From positions 5,704,001 through 5,768,000 of the forward strand of contig NZ_CP109435.1 in assembly GCF_036227125.1 (NCBI RefSeq): a DNA stretch of 64,000 nt, given 5' to 3'. The translations under genes were made by a program, and so were the position numbers. This document shows, piece by piece, positions 25,396-33,189 of the stretch (position 1 is the first letter of the stretch; each line of letters opens with the position of its first letter). The stretch is from Streptomyces sp. NBC_01485 (GTDB lineage: Bacteria > Actinomycetota > Actinomycetes > Streptomycetales > Streptomycetaceae). The notes below the pieces were generated by a model. The model had not been told where the DNA came from and searched no databases. It worked only from the letters and a program-made list of their open reading frames with translations.

Positions 25396-25884
25396 CTACC
25401 GGTAGTTCACGAACTGCAGCGCGAAGTCGAAGTCCTGGCCCTTGAGCAGGGCGATGATGGTCTGCAGGTCATCGCGGCTCTTGGAGCTGACGCGCAGTTC
25501 CTCGCCCTGCACCTGGGCCTTCACGCCCTTGGGGCCCTCGTCGCGGATGAGCTTGGCGACCTTCTTCGCGTTGTCCTGGGAGATGCCCTCCTTGATCTCC
25601 GCGAAGAGCTTGTACTCCTTGCCGGAGAGCTGGGGCTCGCCCGCGTCCAGCGCCTTCAGCGAGATCCCGCGCTTGATCAGCTTGGACTGGAAGACATCGA
25701 GGACGGCGTTCACCCGGTCCTCGGAGTTCGCCTCCATCAGGATCTTGTCACCGGACCACGAGATCGAGGCGCCGACGCCCTTGAAGTCGTAGCGCTGCGA
25801 GATCTCCTTGGCGGCCTGGTTGAGGGCGTTGTCGACCTCCTGCCGCTCGACCTTCGAGACGATGTCGAAACTGGAGTCGGCCAT
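25396..25884 (-). CDS. yajQ: YajQ family nucleotide-binding protein (UPF0234)
   Basis: 162 residues, full length. It starts with the conserved MADSSFDIVSKVERQEVDNA and contains QRYDFKGVG, the central LKALDAGEPQLSGKEYK with K-x-Y, and IRDEGPKGVKAQVQGEELRV; it ends DFDFALQFVNYR as in the family. It has two ferredoxin-like domains. Some homologs bind cyclic di-GMP and act as transcriptional co-regulators, which is not shown here. The start ATG at 25884 matches the family. Confidence 0.93.
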   Translation of the reverse strand: MADSSFDIVSKVERQEVDNALNQAAKEISQRYDFKGVGASISWSGDKILMEANSEDRVNAVLDVFQSKLIKRGISLKALDAGEPQLSGKEYKLFAEIKEGISQDNAKKVAKLIRDEGPKGVKAQVQGEELRVSSKSRDDLQTIIALLKGQDFDFALQFVNYR

Positions 25885-26107
25885 GTCCTGTGGCTCCTTG
25901 TATCAGGGTGCGTGTCGGGTGCGTATCGGCGTACGTGGGGTGACGCCGAGCCCGGCGTGAGCCCGGGCCGCATCCGGCCAAGCCTAGCCACCCCACTCCC
26001 TCCGGGCGCCGAGGAATCAGGTGGCGAAGCACCCCTGGGTATCGGGTATCGTTTACGTCGTTGCCAGGGAGCACCGCCGAAAAGCGGTTCGAATAGGCAG
26101 CAAACCC

Positions 26108-26189
26108 GGCGGTGTGCCCGAGCGGCCAAAGGGAGCAGACTGTAAATCTGCCGGCTCAGCCTACCCAGGTTCGAACCCTGGCGCCGCCA
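26108..26189 (+). tRNA. tRNA-Tyr (GTA)
   Basis: 82 bases. The acceptor stem GGCGGTG (26108-26114) pairs with CGCCGCC (26182-26188), discriminator A26189. Anticodon GTA lies at 26142-26144; there is a long class II variable arm, T arm CCAGG-TTCGAAC-CCTGG (26165-26181), and no encoded CCA. This tRNA is the known attB site for SLP1-type integrative elements in Streptomyces (established knowledge); no integrase lies next to it here, so the site looks empty. Confidence 0.97.
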
Positions 26190-26200
26190 CGCTGAGAGAG

Positions 26201-26242
26201 GAAACCCCTCCGTACTGCGGAAACGCAGTACGGAGGGGTTTC
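26201..26242. terminator. Strong terminator after tRNA-Tyr
   Basis: A perfect 19-bp stem: GAAACCCCTCCGTACTGCG (26201-26219), loop GAAA, and its complement (26224-26242), followed by TTTGTGTG. It ends tRNA-Tyr transcription and faces the minus-strand gene ending at 26281, so it may act in both directions. Confidence 0.9.
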
Positions 26243-26280
26243 TTTGTGTGTGGGGGAAGGGTGCGGGGGCGACTCGCGTT

Positions 26281-26616
26281 TCATGCTCGCTTGGGAGGGG
26301 CTTCCGGACTGCCCGGTGTCTCCTCCGGGCGGGGCTTCGCCGGCCTTTTCGCCTCGGCTTTCATCTCGGCTTTCACCTCCGCCTCGACGTCGTTGCGCGG
26401 TTTGTTCTCGTCCTTGGCGTGCTCGGTCACCGCGGCCTGGGCGTCGCGGGCGAGGTCGCGCCAGGCGCGCCAGGCGGTTTCGTAGGTGTCGGTCTGGGTC
26501 TCCGACCAGGGGGCGGCCGTGGGCGCGCCGTAGGCGTCCCGCAGCTCTTCGACCCTCGCGTGTGCCTCGTCGGCCGCGCGCTGCTTCTCCACGAGTTCCT
26601 CGAAGGTATGTGCCAC
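26281..26616 (-). CDS. Conserved hypothetical charged helical protein
   Basis: 111 residues from GTG 26616. It reads VAHTFEELVEKQRAADEAHA, then RVEELRDAYG, a Trp-rich middle (ETAWRAWRDLARDAQ) and a Glu/Lys/Ala-rich C-terminus with repeated AEVKAEMKAEAK heptad-like units ending in Pro-rich PRPEETPGSPEAPPKRA. It is likely soluble and alpha-helical; no catalytic motif and no transmembrane segment. I do not recognise a named family, though similar short proteins sit beside tRNA-Tyr in other Streptomyces. The ribosome-binding site is not clear, so the start is provisional. Confidence 0.65.
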   Translation of the reverse strand: MAHTFEELVEKQRAADEAHARVEELRDAYGAPTAAPWSETQTDTYETAWRAWRDLARDAQAAVTEHAKDENKPRNDVEAEVKAEMKAEAKRPAKPRPEETPGSPEAPPKRA

Positions 26617-26714
26617 GTGTACGGATGCTAGGGAGGCGACCGCACTTCCGCGCGGTGAGCGGGGCGCGTCCCGCCAGGGGGTACCCGCGTGGCCCACTGG
26701 GGCAGACTGGCCCC

Positions 26715-26936
26715 ATGTCCAGCGCGTCCAGCCGTCGTAGAACCTGTCCCGAGTGCCGTCGCGAGATCGCCGTCGTCGCGGGACGGTTCGCCCGGCACGA
26801 CCCGCCCGGGGCGCGGGAGAGCTGGGAGCTGGTCTCCTGCCCCGGCTCCCGCAGGACCGCACAACTGGGCGCGGTACAACCGTCGTTGGACGGCTATGTC
26901 GTCCCGGAGTTCCCCGGACAGTTGCCCCTCTTCTAG
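26715..26936 (+). CDS. Small zinc-ribbon-like hypothetical protein
   Basis: 73 residues from ATG 26715. The N-terminus reads MSSASSRRRTCPECRREIAV with a CPEC pair near residue 11, then RFARHDPPGARESWELVSCP with one His and a third Cys, possibly one zinc site (C-x2-C ... H ... C). It ends DGYVVPEFPGQLPLF. No enzymatic motif; nucleic-acid binding is possible but is only suggested by the basic, cysteine-bearing N-terminus. It diverges from the gene at 26616. Confidence 0.6.
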   Translation: MSSASSRRRTCPECRREIAVVAGRFARHDPPGARESWELVSCPGSRRTAQLGAVQPSLDGYVVPEFPGQLPLF

Positions 26937-26957
26937 CCTTCCGGCGGGCCGCCTCGC

Positions 26958-27614
26958 TCAGTTCCCCGCGACCGCCTTCACCGCCACCGCCACCGGCGCC
27001 GAGCCGCTGATCAGCTCCAGAGTGAGGCCGGACGTCGCCGGGGTGTCGAGCAGCTCGGTCAGTACGGCGGCCACGTCGTCGCGTGGGACGGGACCGCGGC
27101 CCGTACGCGCCTCCAGGCGGGCCAGACCGGTGCCGGCGTCGTCCGTCAGCGCGCCGGGGCGCAGGATCGTCCAGTCGAGGGAGTCCAGGCCCTGCACGTA
27201 CGCGTCCGCCTCGCCCTTGGCGCGCAGGTAGACGTCGAAGATCCCGTCGCCCTGGTGATCCGGGTCCGCGCCCATGGACGACACGACCACGAAGCGCCGT
27301 ACGCCCGCCCGGACCGCGGCGTCCGCGAACAGCACCGCCGCGCCCCTGTCCACGGTGTCCTTGCGGGCCGTCCCGCTGCCCGGGCCCGCGCCCGCCGCGA
27401 ACACCGCCGCGTCCGCGCCGCGCAGCCGCTCCGCGACCTCCTCGACGGAGGCCGACTCCAGGTCCAGGACGACCGGTTCGGCACCGGCCGCCCGCAGGTC
27501 GTCGCCCTGTTCGGCCTTGCGGATGATCCCCGCGACCTCGTCCCCGCGCGCGGCGAGCAGACGCTCCAGCCGCAGCGCGATCTGACCATGACCACCAGCG
27601 ATGACAATGCGCAT
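26958..27614 (-). CDS. NAD(P)H-binding SDR-like protein (NmrA/YwnB type)
   Basis: 218 residues from ATG 27614. The Rossmann start is MRIVIAGGHGQIALRLERLL (GGxGxIA, a variant of TGxxGxxG). It is followed by AGIIRKAEQ, the Asp-ending strand VVLDLES, AAVFAAGAGPGSG, FVVVSSMGADPDHQG and an LRPGALTDD segment. This is the atypical SDR group that binds NAD(P) and often lacks a clear reaction. The Met at 27614 is preferred to 27653 because it begins exactly at the first beta strand. It overlaps nothing; the next gene upstream is the deaminase-like gene in the same direction. Confidence 0.8.
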   Translation of the reverse strand: MRIVIAGGHGQIALRLERLLAARGDEVAGIIRKAEQGDDLRAAGAEPVVLDLESASVEEVAERLRGADAAVFAAGAGPGSGTARKDTVDRGAAVLFADAAVRAGVRRFVVVSSMGADPDHQGDGIFDVYLRAKGEADAYVQGLDSLDWTILRPGALTDDAGTGLARLEARTGRGPVPRDDVAAVLTELLDTPATSGLTLELISGSAPVAVAVKAVAGN

Positions 27615-27712
27615 GCCCTCGACCGTACGCCCGGACAGCCCCGTCCGCCGCACGACTTCGGCCAGACCCCCAGACCCCCAGACCCCCAGCCCTCAGGCAC
27701 GCACCCCCAGCC

Positions 27713-29011
27713 CTACGAAAGCTTCCCCCGCCCCTGCCTCGGCAGGCCCAACTCCGCTGTGGCCGCCGAGTTGCAGTACTCGCGGACCGCGCTCGTGCGG
27801 GCCACCACGCGCCCCCGGTGGATCACGATCCGGCTGTACGCCAGGGACAGGGCGCCCGCCAGCCGGTCGCCGCGGACGGCCAGCAGGTCGGCCGGGAAAC
27901 CCGCCTCCACGCGGACCTCGGGGAGGCCCAGAGCGGCCCGCGCGGACGTGCTCACGGCGTCGTAGGCGTCCTCGGGGCGCAGGCCGTGGCGCGAGGCGAG
28001 GAGATAGGCCGCTTCCAGCGGGTCGCCGCGGCCGACCGGGTTGGAGAGGTCCCGCAACGCCCCGCTGCCGGCCGCCACTCGCACCCCGGCCGCGCGCAAC
28101 AGCCGTACGGGCGCCGCGCCCCGGTGTTCGACGGCGCCGCAGCCGCCCTGGGGGAGGCAGACCACCGTCACGCCGGCGGCGGCCAGTTGGTCGGCGGTGC
28201 GGCCGGCCGTCTCGGCGGGGAGGCGGTCGAGGCCGCCGCAGGGGCTGAGGGTGACGCCGGGGCGCAGGCCGCCGGCCATCGCGGCGATGCGGGCGAGACG
28301 GGCCGGGTCGGCGGCGTCGGTGTGCAGGTCGACGGGGCAGCCGTGCTCGGAGGCGACCTCCAGGACGGCCTCCACGTAGCCCGTCGGATCGGGGTCCAGG
28401 TCCGGGCAGCCCCCCACCACCGAGGCGCCCATCTTCACCGCGTCGCGCAGCATCGCGAGCCCGTCCGCGCCGGCCGCCCCGGTCAGCACCCGGGGCATCG
28501 CCACCGTCGTCAGCTCGGCGAGCCCGCGCAGCGAACGCCGGGCCTGCAGGACGGCGGCCAGCGCGCCGAGGCCCTGGACGTCGCCCACGCGCACGTGCGC
28601 GCGCACCGCCGTCGCGCCGTGGCCGAGTTGCAGCAGCGCGGCCTCCGTAGCACGGCGCTGGACGTCCTGGGCGGCGTACGAGACGGGGCCGTCGGCGTCG
28701 GCCGTGAGCGCGGTGTCGGCGTGCGCGTGCGGCTCGGCGGGGGCGGGGAGCAGGAGGTAGCCGTCGAGGTCCACGCGCGTGCCGCCACGGGACGGGCCGG
28801 CCGCCGGGCCCGCGGTCAGGCTGCCGGCCGTGCCGACCGCCTCGATACGCCCGCGGCCCAGCCGTACGTCCACGGTCCGGCCGTCCGTCAGACGCGCCCC
28901 GCACAGCAGGAGGGCGGCCGGGTCCGGCGAACCTCCCGAACCTCCCGAGGCGCCCCACGAGGACGACGATGACGACCACGAGGGCGGCGGCTGCGGCTGG
29001 CTGTCGGGCAT
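27713..29011 (-). CDS. Cytosine-deaminase-like amidohydrolase, probably inactive
   Basis: 432 residues with an amidohydrolase TIM-barrel layout. An N-terminal Ser/Gly linker precedes LLLCGARLTDGRTVDVRLG (beta-sandwich start). The first metal motif is present as EPHAHADTALTADA, and a third His in VDLHTDAADP. Compared with the CodA pattern as I remember it, the catalytic Glu of H-C-D-E is Ala, the catalytic His of A-S-H is Pro (TLSPCGGL), and the metal-binding Asp of G-H-D-D is lost (VAAGSGALRDLSNPVG). The rest of the fold signature (R-D, P-x-G-x-G-D-P-L-E-A-A) remains. It was likely a deaminase ancestor that lost chemistry; binding or regulatory use is possible. It lies upstream of the SDR-like gene in the same direction. 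Confidence 0.8.
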   Translation of the reverse strand: MPDSQPQPPPSWSSSSSSWGASGGSGGSPDPAALLLCGARLTDGRTVDVRLGRGRIEAVGTAGSLTAGPAAGPSRGGTRVDLDGYLLLPAPAEPHAHADTALTADADGPVSYAAQDVQRRATEAALLQLGHGATAVRAHVRVGDVQGLGALAAVLQARRSLRGLAELTTVAMPRVLTGAAGADGLAMLRDAVKMGASVVGGCPDLDPDPTGYVEAVLEVASEHGCPVDLHTDAADPARLARIAAMAGGLRPGVTLSPCGGLDRLPAETAGRTADQLAAAGVTVVCLPQGGCGAVEHRGAAPVRLLRAAGVRVAAGSGALRDLSNPVGRGDPLEAAYLLASRHGLRPEDAYDAVSTSARAALGLPEVRVEAGFPADLLAVRGDRLAGALSLAYSRIVIHRGRVVARTSAVREYCNSAATAELGLPRQGRGKLS

Positions 29012-29274
29012 CGCGCTCCAGGGGCTCGGCTCGGGACTGCGCGGGGCAGCTTCGCGGGGGACTGAACAAGATCACGCAGAGTGAGTCGAGCCTAGGACGG
29101 CGGTTCGGCGCGGGCGGGGAGGAGCGCAATAGTCGTACCGGTGTGGTCCGCCGTGCCGGAGGGGCTCGGGAGACCGCCGGGACCCTGCGGGAACGGCCCT
29201 CGGGACGGCCCCGGAGGGCCACGCGAAACGGATTTGGGTGAACGGCTGCGGACCGTGTAATGTCTTCATCGCTC

Positions 29275-29347
29275 GCCCCAATAGCTCAGTCGGTAGAGCG
29301 TCTCCATGGTAAGGAGAAGGTCTGCGGTTCGATTCCGCATTGGGGCT
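29275..29347 (+). tRNA. tRNA-Thr (GGT)
   Basis: 73 bases. Acceptor GCCCCAA (29275-29281) with TTGGGGC (29340-29346), discriminator T29347. Anticodon GGT at 29308-29310 in the loop ATGGTAA; T loop TTCGATT. No encoded CCA. It is 46 bases upstream of tRNA-Met. Confidence 0.96.
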
Positions 29348-29393
29348 CTGGTGGGTGAGGTTCCCGTCGCAAGGCGGGACCTGATCCCATCAA

Positions 29394-29466
29394 AGCGGTG
29401 TAGCTCAGTCGGTAGAGCAAGCGGCTCATAATCGCTGTGTCACCGGTTCAAGTCCGGTCACCGCTA
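29394..29466 (+). tRNA. tRNA-Met (CAT), elongator type
   Basis: 73 bases. Acceptor AGCGGTG (29394-29400) pairs with CACCGCT (29459-29465), discriminator A29466. Anticodon CAT at 29427-29429 in loop CTCATAA; T arm ACCGG-TTCAAGT-CCGGT. It lacks initiator traits (no mismatched first pair, no GGG/CCC anticodon stem). Elongator Met is preferred over lysidine-type Ile on position and sequence, not proof. Confidence 0.9.
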
Positions 29467-29555
29467 CTGACAGTAGCCGATTGTGGGGTCGGTCCTTCGA
29501 TCGGCTACTCTTTCATGCGTTAATAGGTCCCATCCGTTCGTCAAGGAGCACTCCT

Positions 29556-29720
29556 GTGGCTGCCACCGACGTCCGCCCGAAGATCACGCTGGCCTGCGTG
29601 GAGTGCAAGGAGCGGAACTACATCACCAAGAAGAACCGGCGTAACAACCCGGATCGAATGGAGATGAAGAAGCACTGCCCGCGTTGCAACGCGCACACAG
29701 CGCACCGCGAAACGCGATAA
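29556..29720 (+). CDS. rpmG: 50S ribosomal protein L33 (zinc-ribbon form)
   Basis: 54 residues. GTG 29556 with AAGGAG about eight bases upstream. It carries both CxxC pairs of the zinc-binding L33: CVEC (residues 14-17) and CPRC (41-44), with YITKKNRRNNPDRMEMKKHC between. It is a component of the large subunit near the exit site. The zinc form is typically the main one when zinc is plentiful. A strong terminator follows at 29734-29769. Confidence 0.95.
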   Translation: MAATDVRPKITLACVECKERNYITKKNRRNNPDRMEMKKHCPRCNAHTAHRETR

Positions 29721-29733
29721 ATCAGGCTCGTAT

Positions 29734-29769
29734 ACGAGGCCGTCCCCGAGTGATCGGGGGCGGCCTCGT
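29734..29769 (+). terminator. Terminator after rpmG
   Basis: ACGAGGCCGTCCCCGA (29734-29749), loop GTGA, TCGGGGGCGGCCTCGT (29754-29769): a 16-bp stem with one T-G wobble, 14 bases past the rpmG stop. The following bases (GTCGTTG) are only weakly T-rich. Confidence 0.85.
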
Positions 29770-29831
29770 GTCGTTGAACCAGTCGAACGATCCGTACCGG
29801 TCATTTGAGCAAGCAGGAGGTGCCGAGGCCC

Positions 29832-30332
29832 ATGGCGCTCGATCAGTCCTTCGTCGGGCGGATCTACCCGCCCACCGATCCCTATGAGGTCGGCCGGGAG
29901 AAGATCCGCGAGTTCGCCGAGGCCGTGGCGGACGCCAACCCGGTGTACACCGACCCGGAGGCCGCCAAGGCGCTCGGGTACGCCGATGTGATCGCGCCCC
30001 CGACCTTCGTGTTCTCCATCACCTTCAAGGCCGCGCGGCAGGTCGTCCGGGACCCCCAGTTGGGCCTCGACTACAACCGCGTGGTGCACGGCGACCAGAA
30101 GTTCGCCTACAGGCGTCCGGTGCGCGCCGGTGACCGGCTCACGGTCACCTCGACCATCGAGGCCGTCAAGTCCATGGCCGGCAACGACATCCTGGACATC
30201 CGCGGAGAGGTCCACGACGAGTCCGGCGAGCACGTCGTGACCGCCTGGACCAAGCTCGTCGCCCGCGCGACGGAGCCCGAAGCAGCGGCGGAGCCCAAGG
30301 AAGCCGCGGAGCCCGCGGAAGGGAAGGCGTGA
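29832..30332 (+). CDS. MaoC-like dehydratase, HadA-type subunit
   Basis: 166 residues, hot-dog fold. Visible features: VGREKIREFAEAVADANPVY near residue 20, DVIAPPTFVFSITF, and VVHGDQKFAYRRPVRAGDRL, as in mycobacterial HadA (the non-catalytic, substrate-binding half of 3-hydroxyacyl-ACP dehydratase). The C-terminal 25 residues are Glu/Ala/Pro-rich. It is followed after seven bases by the HadB-like gene, as in Mycobacterium, where rpmG-hadA-hadB-hadC precede tRNA-Trp-secE-nusG (established knowledge). Start ATG 29832, with GGAGGTG about ten bases upstream. The streptomycete substrate is not known to me. Confidence 0.85.
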   Translation: MALDQSFVGRIYPPTDPYEVGREKIREFAEAVADANPVYTDPEAAKALGYADVIAPPTFVFSITFKAARQVVRDPQLGLDYNRVVHGDQKFAYRRPVRAGDRLTVTSTIEAVKSMAGNDILDIRGEVHDESGEHVVTAWTKLVARATEPEAAAEPKEAAEPAEGKA

Positions 30333-30339
30333 GGAACCG

Positions 30340-30768
30340 ATGACGGCGAAGATCGCTTACGACGACGTCGAGGTCGGCACCGAGCTGCCGGCCCAGTCCT
30401 TCCCGGTGGACCGTGCCGCTCTGGTGCAGTACGCGGGCGCCTCCGGGGACTTCAACCCCATCCACTGGAACGAGAAGTTCGCCAAGGAGGTGGGCCTGCC
30501 GGACGTCATCGCGCACGGCATGTTCACCATGGCCGAGGCGATCCGCGTCATCACCGACTGGACCGGCGACCCGGGCGCGCTCGTCGACTACGGCGTCCGC
30601 TTCACCCGGCCGGTCGTGGTCCCGAACGACGACCAGGGCGCCGTGATCGAGGTCACCGGCAAGGTGGGCGCCAAGCTCGACGACAACACCGTGCGGGTCG
30701 ACCTGACCGTGACCAGCGGCGGGCAGAAGGTGCTCGGGATGTCCCGGGCGGTCGTACGACTGGGCTGA
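30340..30768 (+). CDS. MaoC-like dehydratase, HadB-type catalytic subunit
   Basis: 142 residues. The hydratase-2 motif is intact: YAGASGDFNPIHWNEKFAKE, with catalytic Asp and His (D-x-N-P-I-H), then VIAHGMFTMA and VDYGVRFTRPVVVPND. It pairs with the HadA-like protein to form a heterodimeric (R)-specific 3-hydroxyacyl-thioester dehydratase. ATG 30340 is seven bases after the previous stop. A third HadC-like gene is absent here; murB follows. Confidence 0.88.
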   Translation: MTAKIAYDDVEVGTELPAQSFPVDRAALVQYAGASGDFNPIHWNEKFAKEVGLPDVIAHGMFTMAEAIRVITDWTGDPGALVDYGVRFTRPVVVPNDDQGAVIEVTGKVGAKLDDNTVRVDLTVTSGGQKVLGMSRAVVRLG

Positions 30769-30878
30769 GGCCGGCCGGGTTGGTGATTACCGGGTGGTGG
30801 CGGTAAGGGGCGTTCTCCATTGCGGGGCGCCCCTTACACGGGGCGGCGCTGTCAGTGGTGTCTCGTAGGCTTGGGCGC

Positions 30879-31934
30879 GTGCAGGAACTCCAGGACGCCC
30901 CGCTCGCCCCGCTGACCACCTTCCGGCTGGGCGGTCCCGCCACCAGGCTGGTGACCGCGACGACCGACGCCGAGGTGATCGCCGCCGTGCGCGCGGCCGA
31001 CGCCGACGGCACACCGCTGCTGATCGTCGGCGGCGGCTCCAACCTCGTCATCGGCGACAAGGGCTTCGAAGGCACCGCCCTGCGCATCGCCACCCGCGGC
31101 TGCGAACTCGTCGGGACACGGCTCGAACTGGCCGCCGGCGAGGTCTGGACCGACGCCGTCGCCCGCACCGTGGAGGCCGGGCTCGCCGGCATCGAGTGCC
31201 TGGCCGGCATCCCCGGCTCGGCGGGCGCCACCCCGATCCAGAACGTCGGGGCGTACGGCCAGGAGGTCTCCTCGACGATCACCGAGGTCATCGCCTACGA
31301 CCGCCGGGCGGGCGAGACGGTCACGCTGACCAACGAGGAGTGCGCCTTCTCCTACCGCCACAGCCGCTTCAAGGCCGACCCTGAGCGGTACGCCGTCCTG
31401 CGCGTCCGCTTCGAACTGGCGGACGCGGACGGGCTGTCGGCGCCCCTGAAGTACGCCGAGACGGCACGCGCGCTGGGCGTCGAGCCGGGGGACCGGGTGC
31501 CGCTCGCCGAGGCCCGCGCGACCGTGCTGAAGCTGCGCGCCGGGAAAGGCATGGTCCTCGACCCCGAGGACCACGACACCTGGTCGGCCGGCTCCTTCTT
31601 CACCAACCCGATCCTCACCGACGCCGGCTTCGCGCTGTTCCACGCGCGCGTGCGCGAGCGGCTGGGCGACGGCGTGGAGCCGCCCGCCTATCCGGCAGGC
31701 GAGGGGCACACCAAGACCTCCGCGGCCTGGCTGATCGACAAGGCGGGCTTCACCAAGGGGTACGGCAGCGGGCCCGCCCGCATCTCCACCAAGCACACCC
31801 TGGCCCTCACCAACCGCGGCACGGCCACCACGGAGGACCTGCTGGCGCTGGCCCGCGAGGTCGTGACCGGAGTGCGCGAGGCCTTCGGCATCACCCTGGT
31901 CAACGAGCCGGTGATGGTGGCCGCCGAGCTGTAG
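30879..31934 (+). CDS. murB: UDP-N-acetylenolpyruvoylglucosamine reductase
   Basis: 351 residues from GTG 30879, the usual streptomycete length. This FAD enzyme reduces enolpyruvyl-UDP-GlcNAc to UDP-MurNAc in peptidoglycan synthesis. FAD/PP-binding parts: LTTFRLGGPATRLV, LIVGGGSNLVIGDKGF, IPGSAGATPIQNVGAYGQEV. Catalytic Ser in WSAGSFFTNPIL, substrate loop HTKTSAAWLIDKAGFTKGY, and the catalytic C-terminal Glu in LVNEPVMV. A GTG at 30855 in the same frame is the alternative start; the shorter one aligns with the family. Confidence 0.95.
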   Translation: MQELQDAPLAPLTTFRLGGPATRLVTATTDAEVIAAVRAADADGTPLLIVGGGSNLVIGDKGFEGTALRIATRGCELVGTRLELAAGEVWTDAVARTVEAGLAGIECLAGIPGSAGATPIQNVGAYGQEVSSTITEVIAYDRRAGETVTLTNEECAFSYRHSRFKADPERYAVLRVRFELADADGLSAPLKYAETARALGVEPGDRVPLAEARATVLKLRAGKGMVLDPEDHDTWSAGSFFTNPILTDAGFALFHARVRERLGDGVEPPAYPAGEGHTKTSAAWLIDKAGFTKGYGSGPARISTKHTLALTNRGTATTEDLLALAREVVTGVREAFGITLVNEPVMVAAEL

Positions 31935-31999
31935 CCCCGGCCGGCCCCCGGCCCTTACCGGCTCCGGCCCTCACCTGCCCCCGCCGCCCCCGAACCGGC

Positions 32000-33064
32000 T
32001 CAGGACGCCAGCCAGTCGTCCACGCCCGACAGCAGTTTCGCCCGCACGTCCTCCGGCGCCGCCGATCCCCGTACCGACTGGCGGGCCAGTTCCGCCAACT
32101 CCTCGTCCGTGAAGGCGTGGTGGCGGCGGGCGATCTCGTACTGGGCCGCCAGCCGCGAGCCGAACAGCAGCGGATCGTCGGCGCCCAGGGCCATCGGGAC
32201 GCCCGCGTCGAACAGGGTCCGCAGCGGAACGTCCTCGGGCTTCTCGTACACCCCCAGCGCCACGTTCGACGCCGGGCACACCTCGCAGGTCACCCCCCGC
32301 TCGGCGAGCTTCTTCAGCAGGCGTGGATCCTCGGCCGACCGCACCCCGTGGCCCAGCCGGTTCGCGTGCAGATCGTCCAGGCAGTCGCGGACCGACGCCG
32401 GACCCGTCAACTCGCCGCCGTGCGGCGCGGACAGCAGCCCGCCCTCCCGCGCGATCGCGAACGCCCGGTCGAAGTCCCGTGCCATGCCCCGGCGTTCGTC
32501 GTTCGACAGCCCGAAGCCGACCACGCCCCGGTCCGCGTACCGCACGGCCAGCCGGGCCAGGGTGCGGGCGTCCAGCGGATGCTTCATCCGGTTCGCCGCC
32601 ACCAGCACCCGCATGTCGAGCCCGGTGTCGCGCGAGGCCGTCTCCACCGCGTCCAGGATGATCTCCAGCGCCGGGATCAGCCCGCCCAGCCGGGGCGCGT
32701 ACGACGTCGGGTCCACCTGGATCTCCAGCCAGCCCGAGCCGTCCTTCAGGTCCTCCTCCGCGGCCTCCCGCACCAGCCGCTGGATGTCCTCCGGCTCCCG
32801 TACGCACGACCGCGCCGCGTCGTACAGGCGCTGGAAGCGGAACCAGCCCCGCTCGTCCGTGGCCCGCAGCTTCGGCGGCTCGCCGCTCGTCAGCGCCTCG
32901 ATCAGCGCCTCGGGCAGGCGCACACCGTACTTGTCGGCCAGTTCCAGCACGGTGGTCGGCCGCATCGAACCGGTGAAGTGCAGGTGCAGATGGGCTTTCG
33001 GCAGTTCAGAGACATCACGTACACACGGGGGGTTCGGGGGGTGCCCCCCTGAAGAGCTCGGCAT
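32000..33064 (-). CDS. add: Adenosine deaminase family protein
   Basis: 354 residues from ATG 33064 (AGGA seven bases upstream). Zinc-site motif LPKAHLHLHFTGSMRP near the N-terminus, then RYADRGVVGFGLSNDERRG, APHGGELTGPASV (His and catalytic Glu), RLGHGVRSAEDP, and the final metal/catalytic Asp pair in ALGADDPLLFG. It should deaminate adenosine to inosine, or a related purine, in the cytosol. The first 18 residues (PSSSGGHPPNPPC) come from a G6-C6 hairpin stretch and are not conserved in the family. An earlier frame start at 33133 lies inside the neighbouring terminator. It is downstream of the aminotransferase gene in the same direction but separated by that terminator. Confidence 0.9.
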   Translation of the reverse strand: MPSSSGGHPPNPPCVRDVSELPKAHLHLHFTGSMRPTTVLELADKYGVRLPEALIEALTSGEPPKLRATDERGWFRFQRLYDAARSCVREPEDIQRLVREAAEEDLKDGSGWLEIQVDPTSYAPRLGGLIPALEIILDAVETASRDTGLDMRVLVAANRMKHPLDARTLARLAVRYADRGVVGFGLSNDERRGMARDFDRAFAIAREGGLLSAPHGGELTGPASVRDCLDDLHANRLGHGVRSAEDPRLLKKLAERGVTCEVCPASNVALGVYEKPEDVPLRTLFDAGVPMALGADDPLLFGSRLAAQYEIARRHHAFTDEELAELARQSVRGSAAPEDVRAKLLSGVDDWLAS

Positions 33065-33134
33065 CTGGGAATCCTGCCGCACGTTCCCGTCGTCCCGGTA
33101 CCACTTTCCCCGAACGTGGTCTTGCTCGCACACA

Positions 33135-33178
33135 TGACAGAGGGCCAGGCCCGAACGTTCGGGCCTGGCCCTCTGTCA
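33135..33178. terminator. 44-bp perfect palindrome, terminator of the aminotransferase gene
   Basis: TGACAGAGGGCCAGGCCCGA with its exact mirror, symmetric about 33156/33157. As RNA it folds into a 20-bp stem with an ACGT loop. It starts 12 bases past the aminotransferase stop (minus strand) and precedes the adenosine deaminase start. Confidence 0.85.
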
Positions 33179-33189
33179 CGCGTGTCGGG

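Noticed and set aside
29394..29466. CAT anticodon tRNA as initiator or as Ile-lysidine tRNA
   Set aside because: It pairs fully at the first acceptor position and lacks the GGG/CCC anticodon stem of initiators; neighbours and sequence fit elongator Met, though lysidine Ile cannot be excluded by eye.
33010..33060. G6/C6 hairpin at the start of the adenosine deaminase gene as a riboswitch or attenuator
   Set aside because: It lies inside the predicted coding region, has no T tract and resembles no known riboswitch; it more likely reflects an unconserved N-terminal linker.
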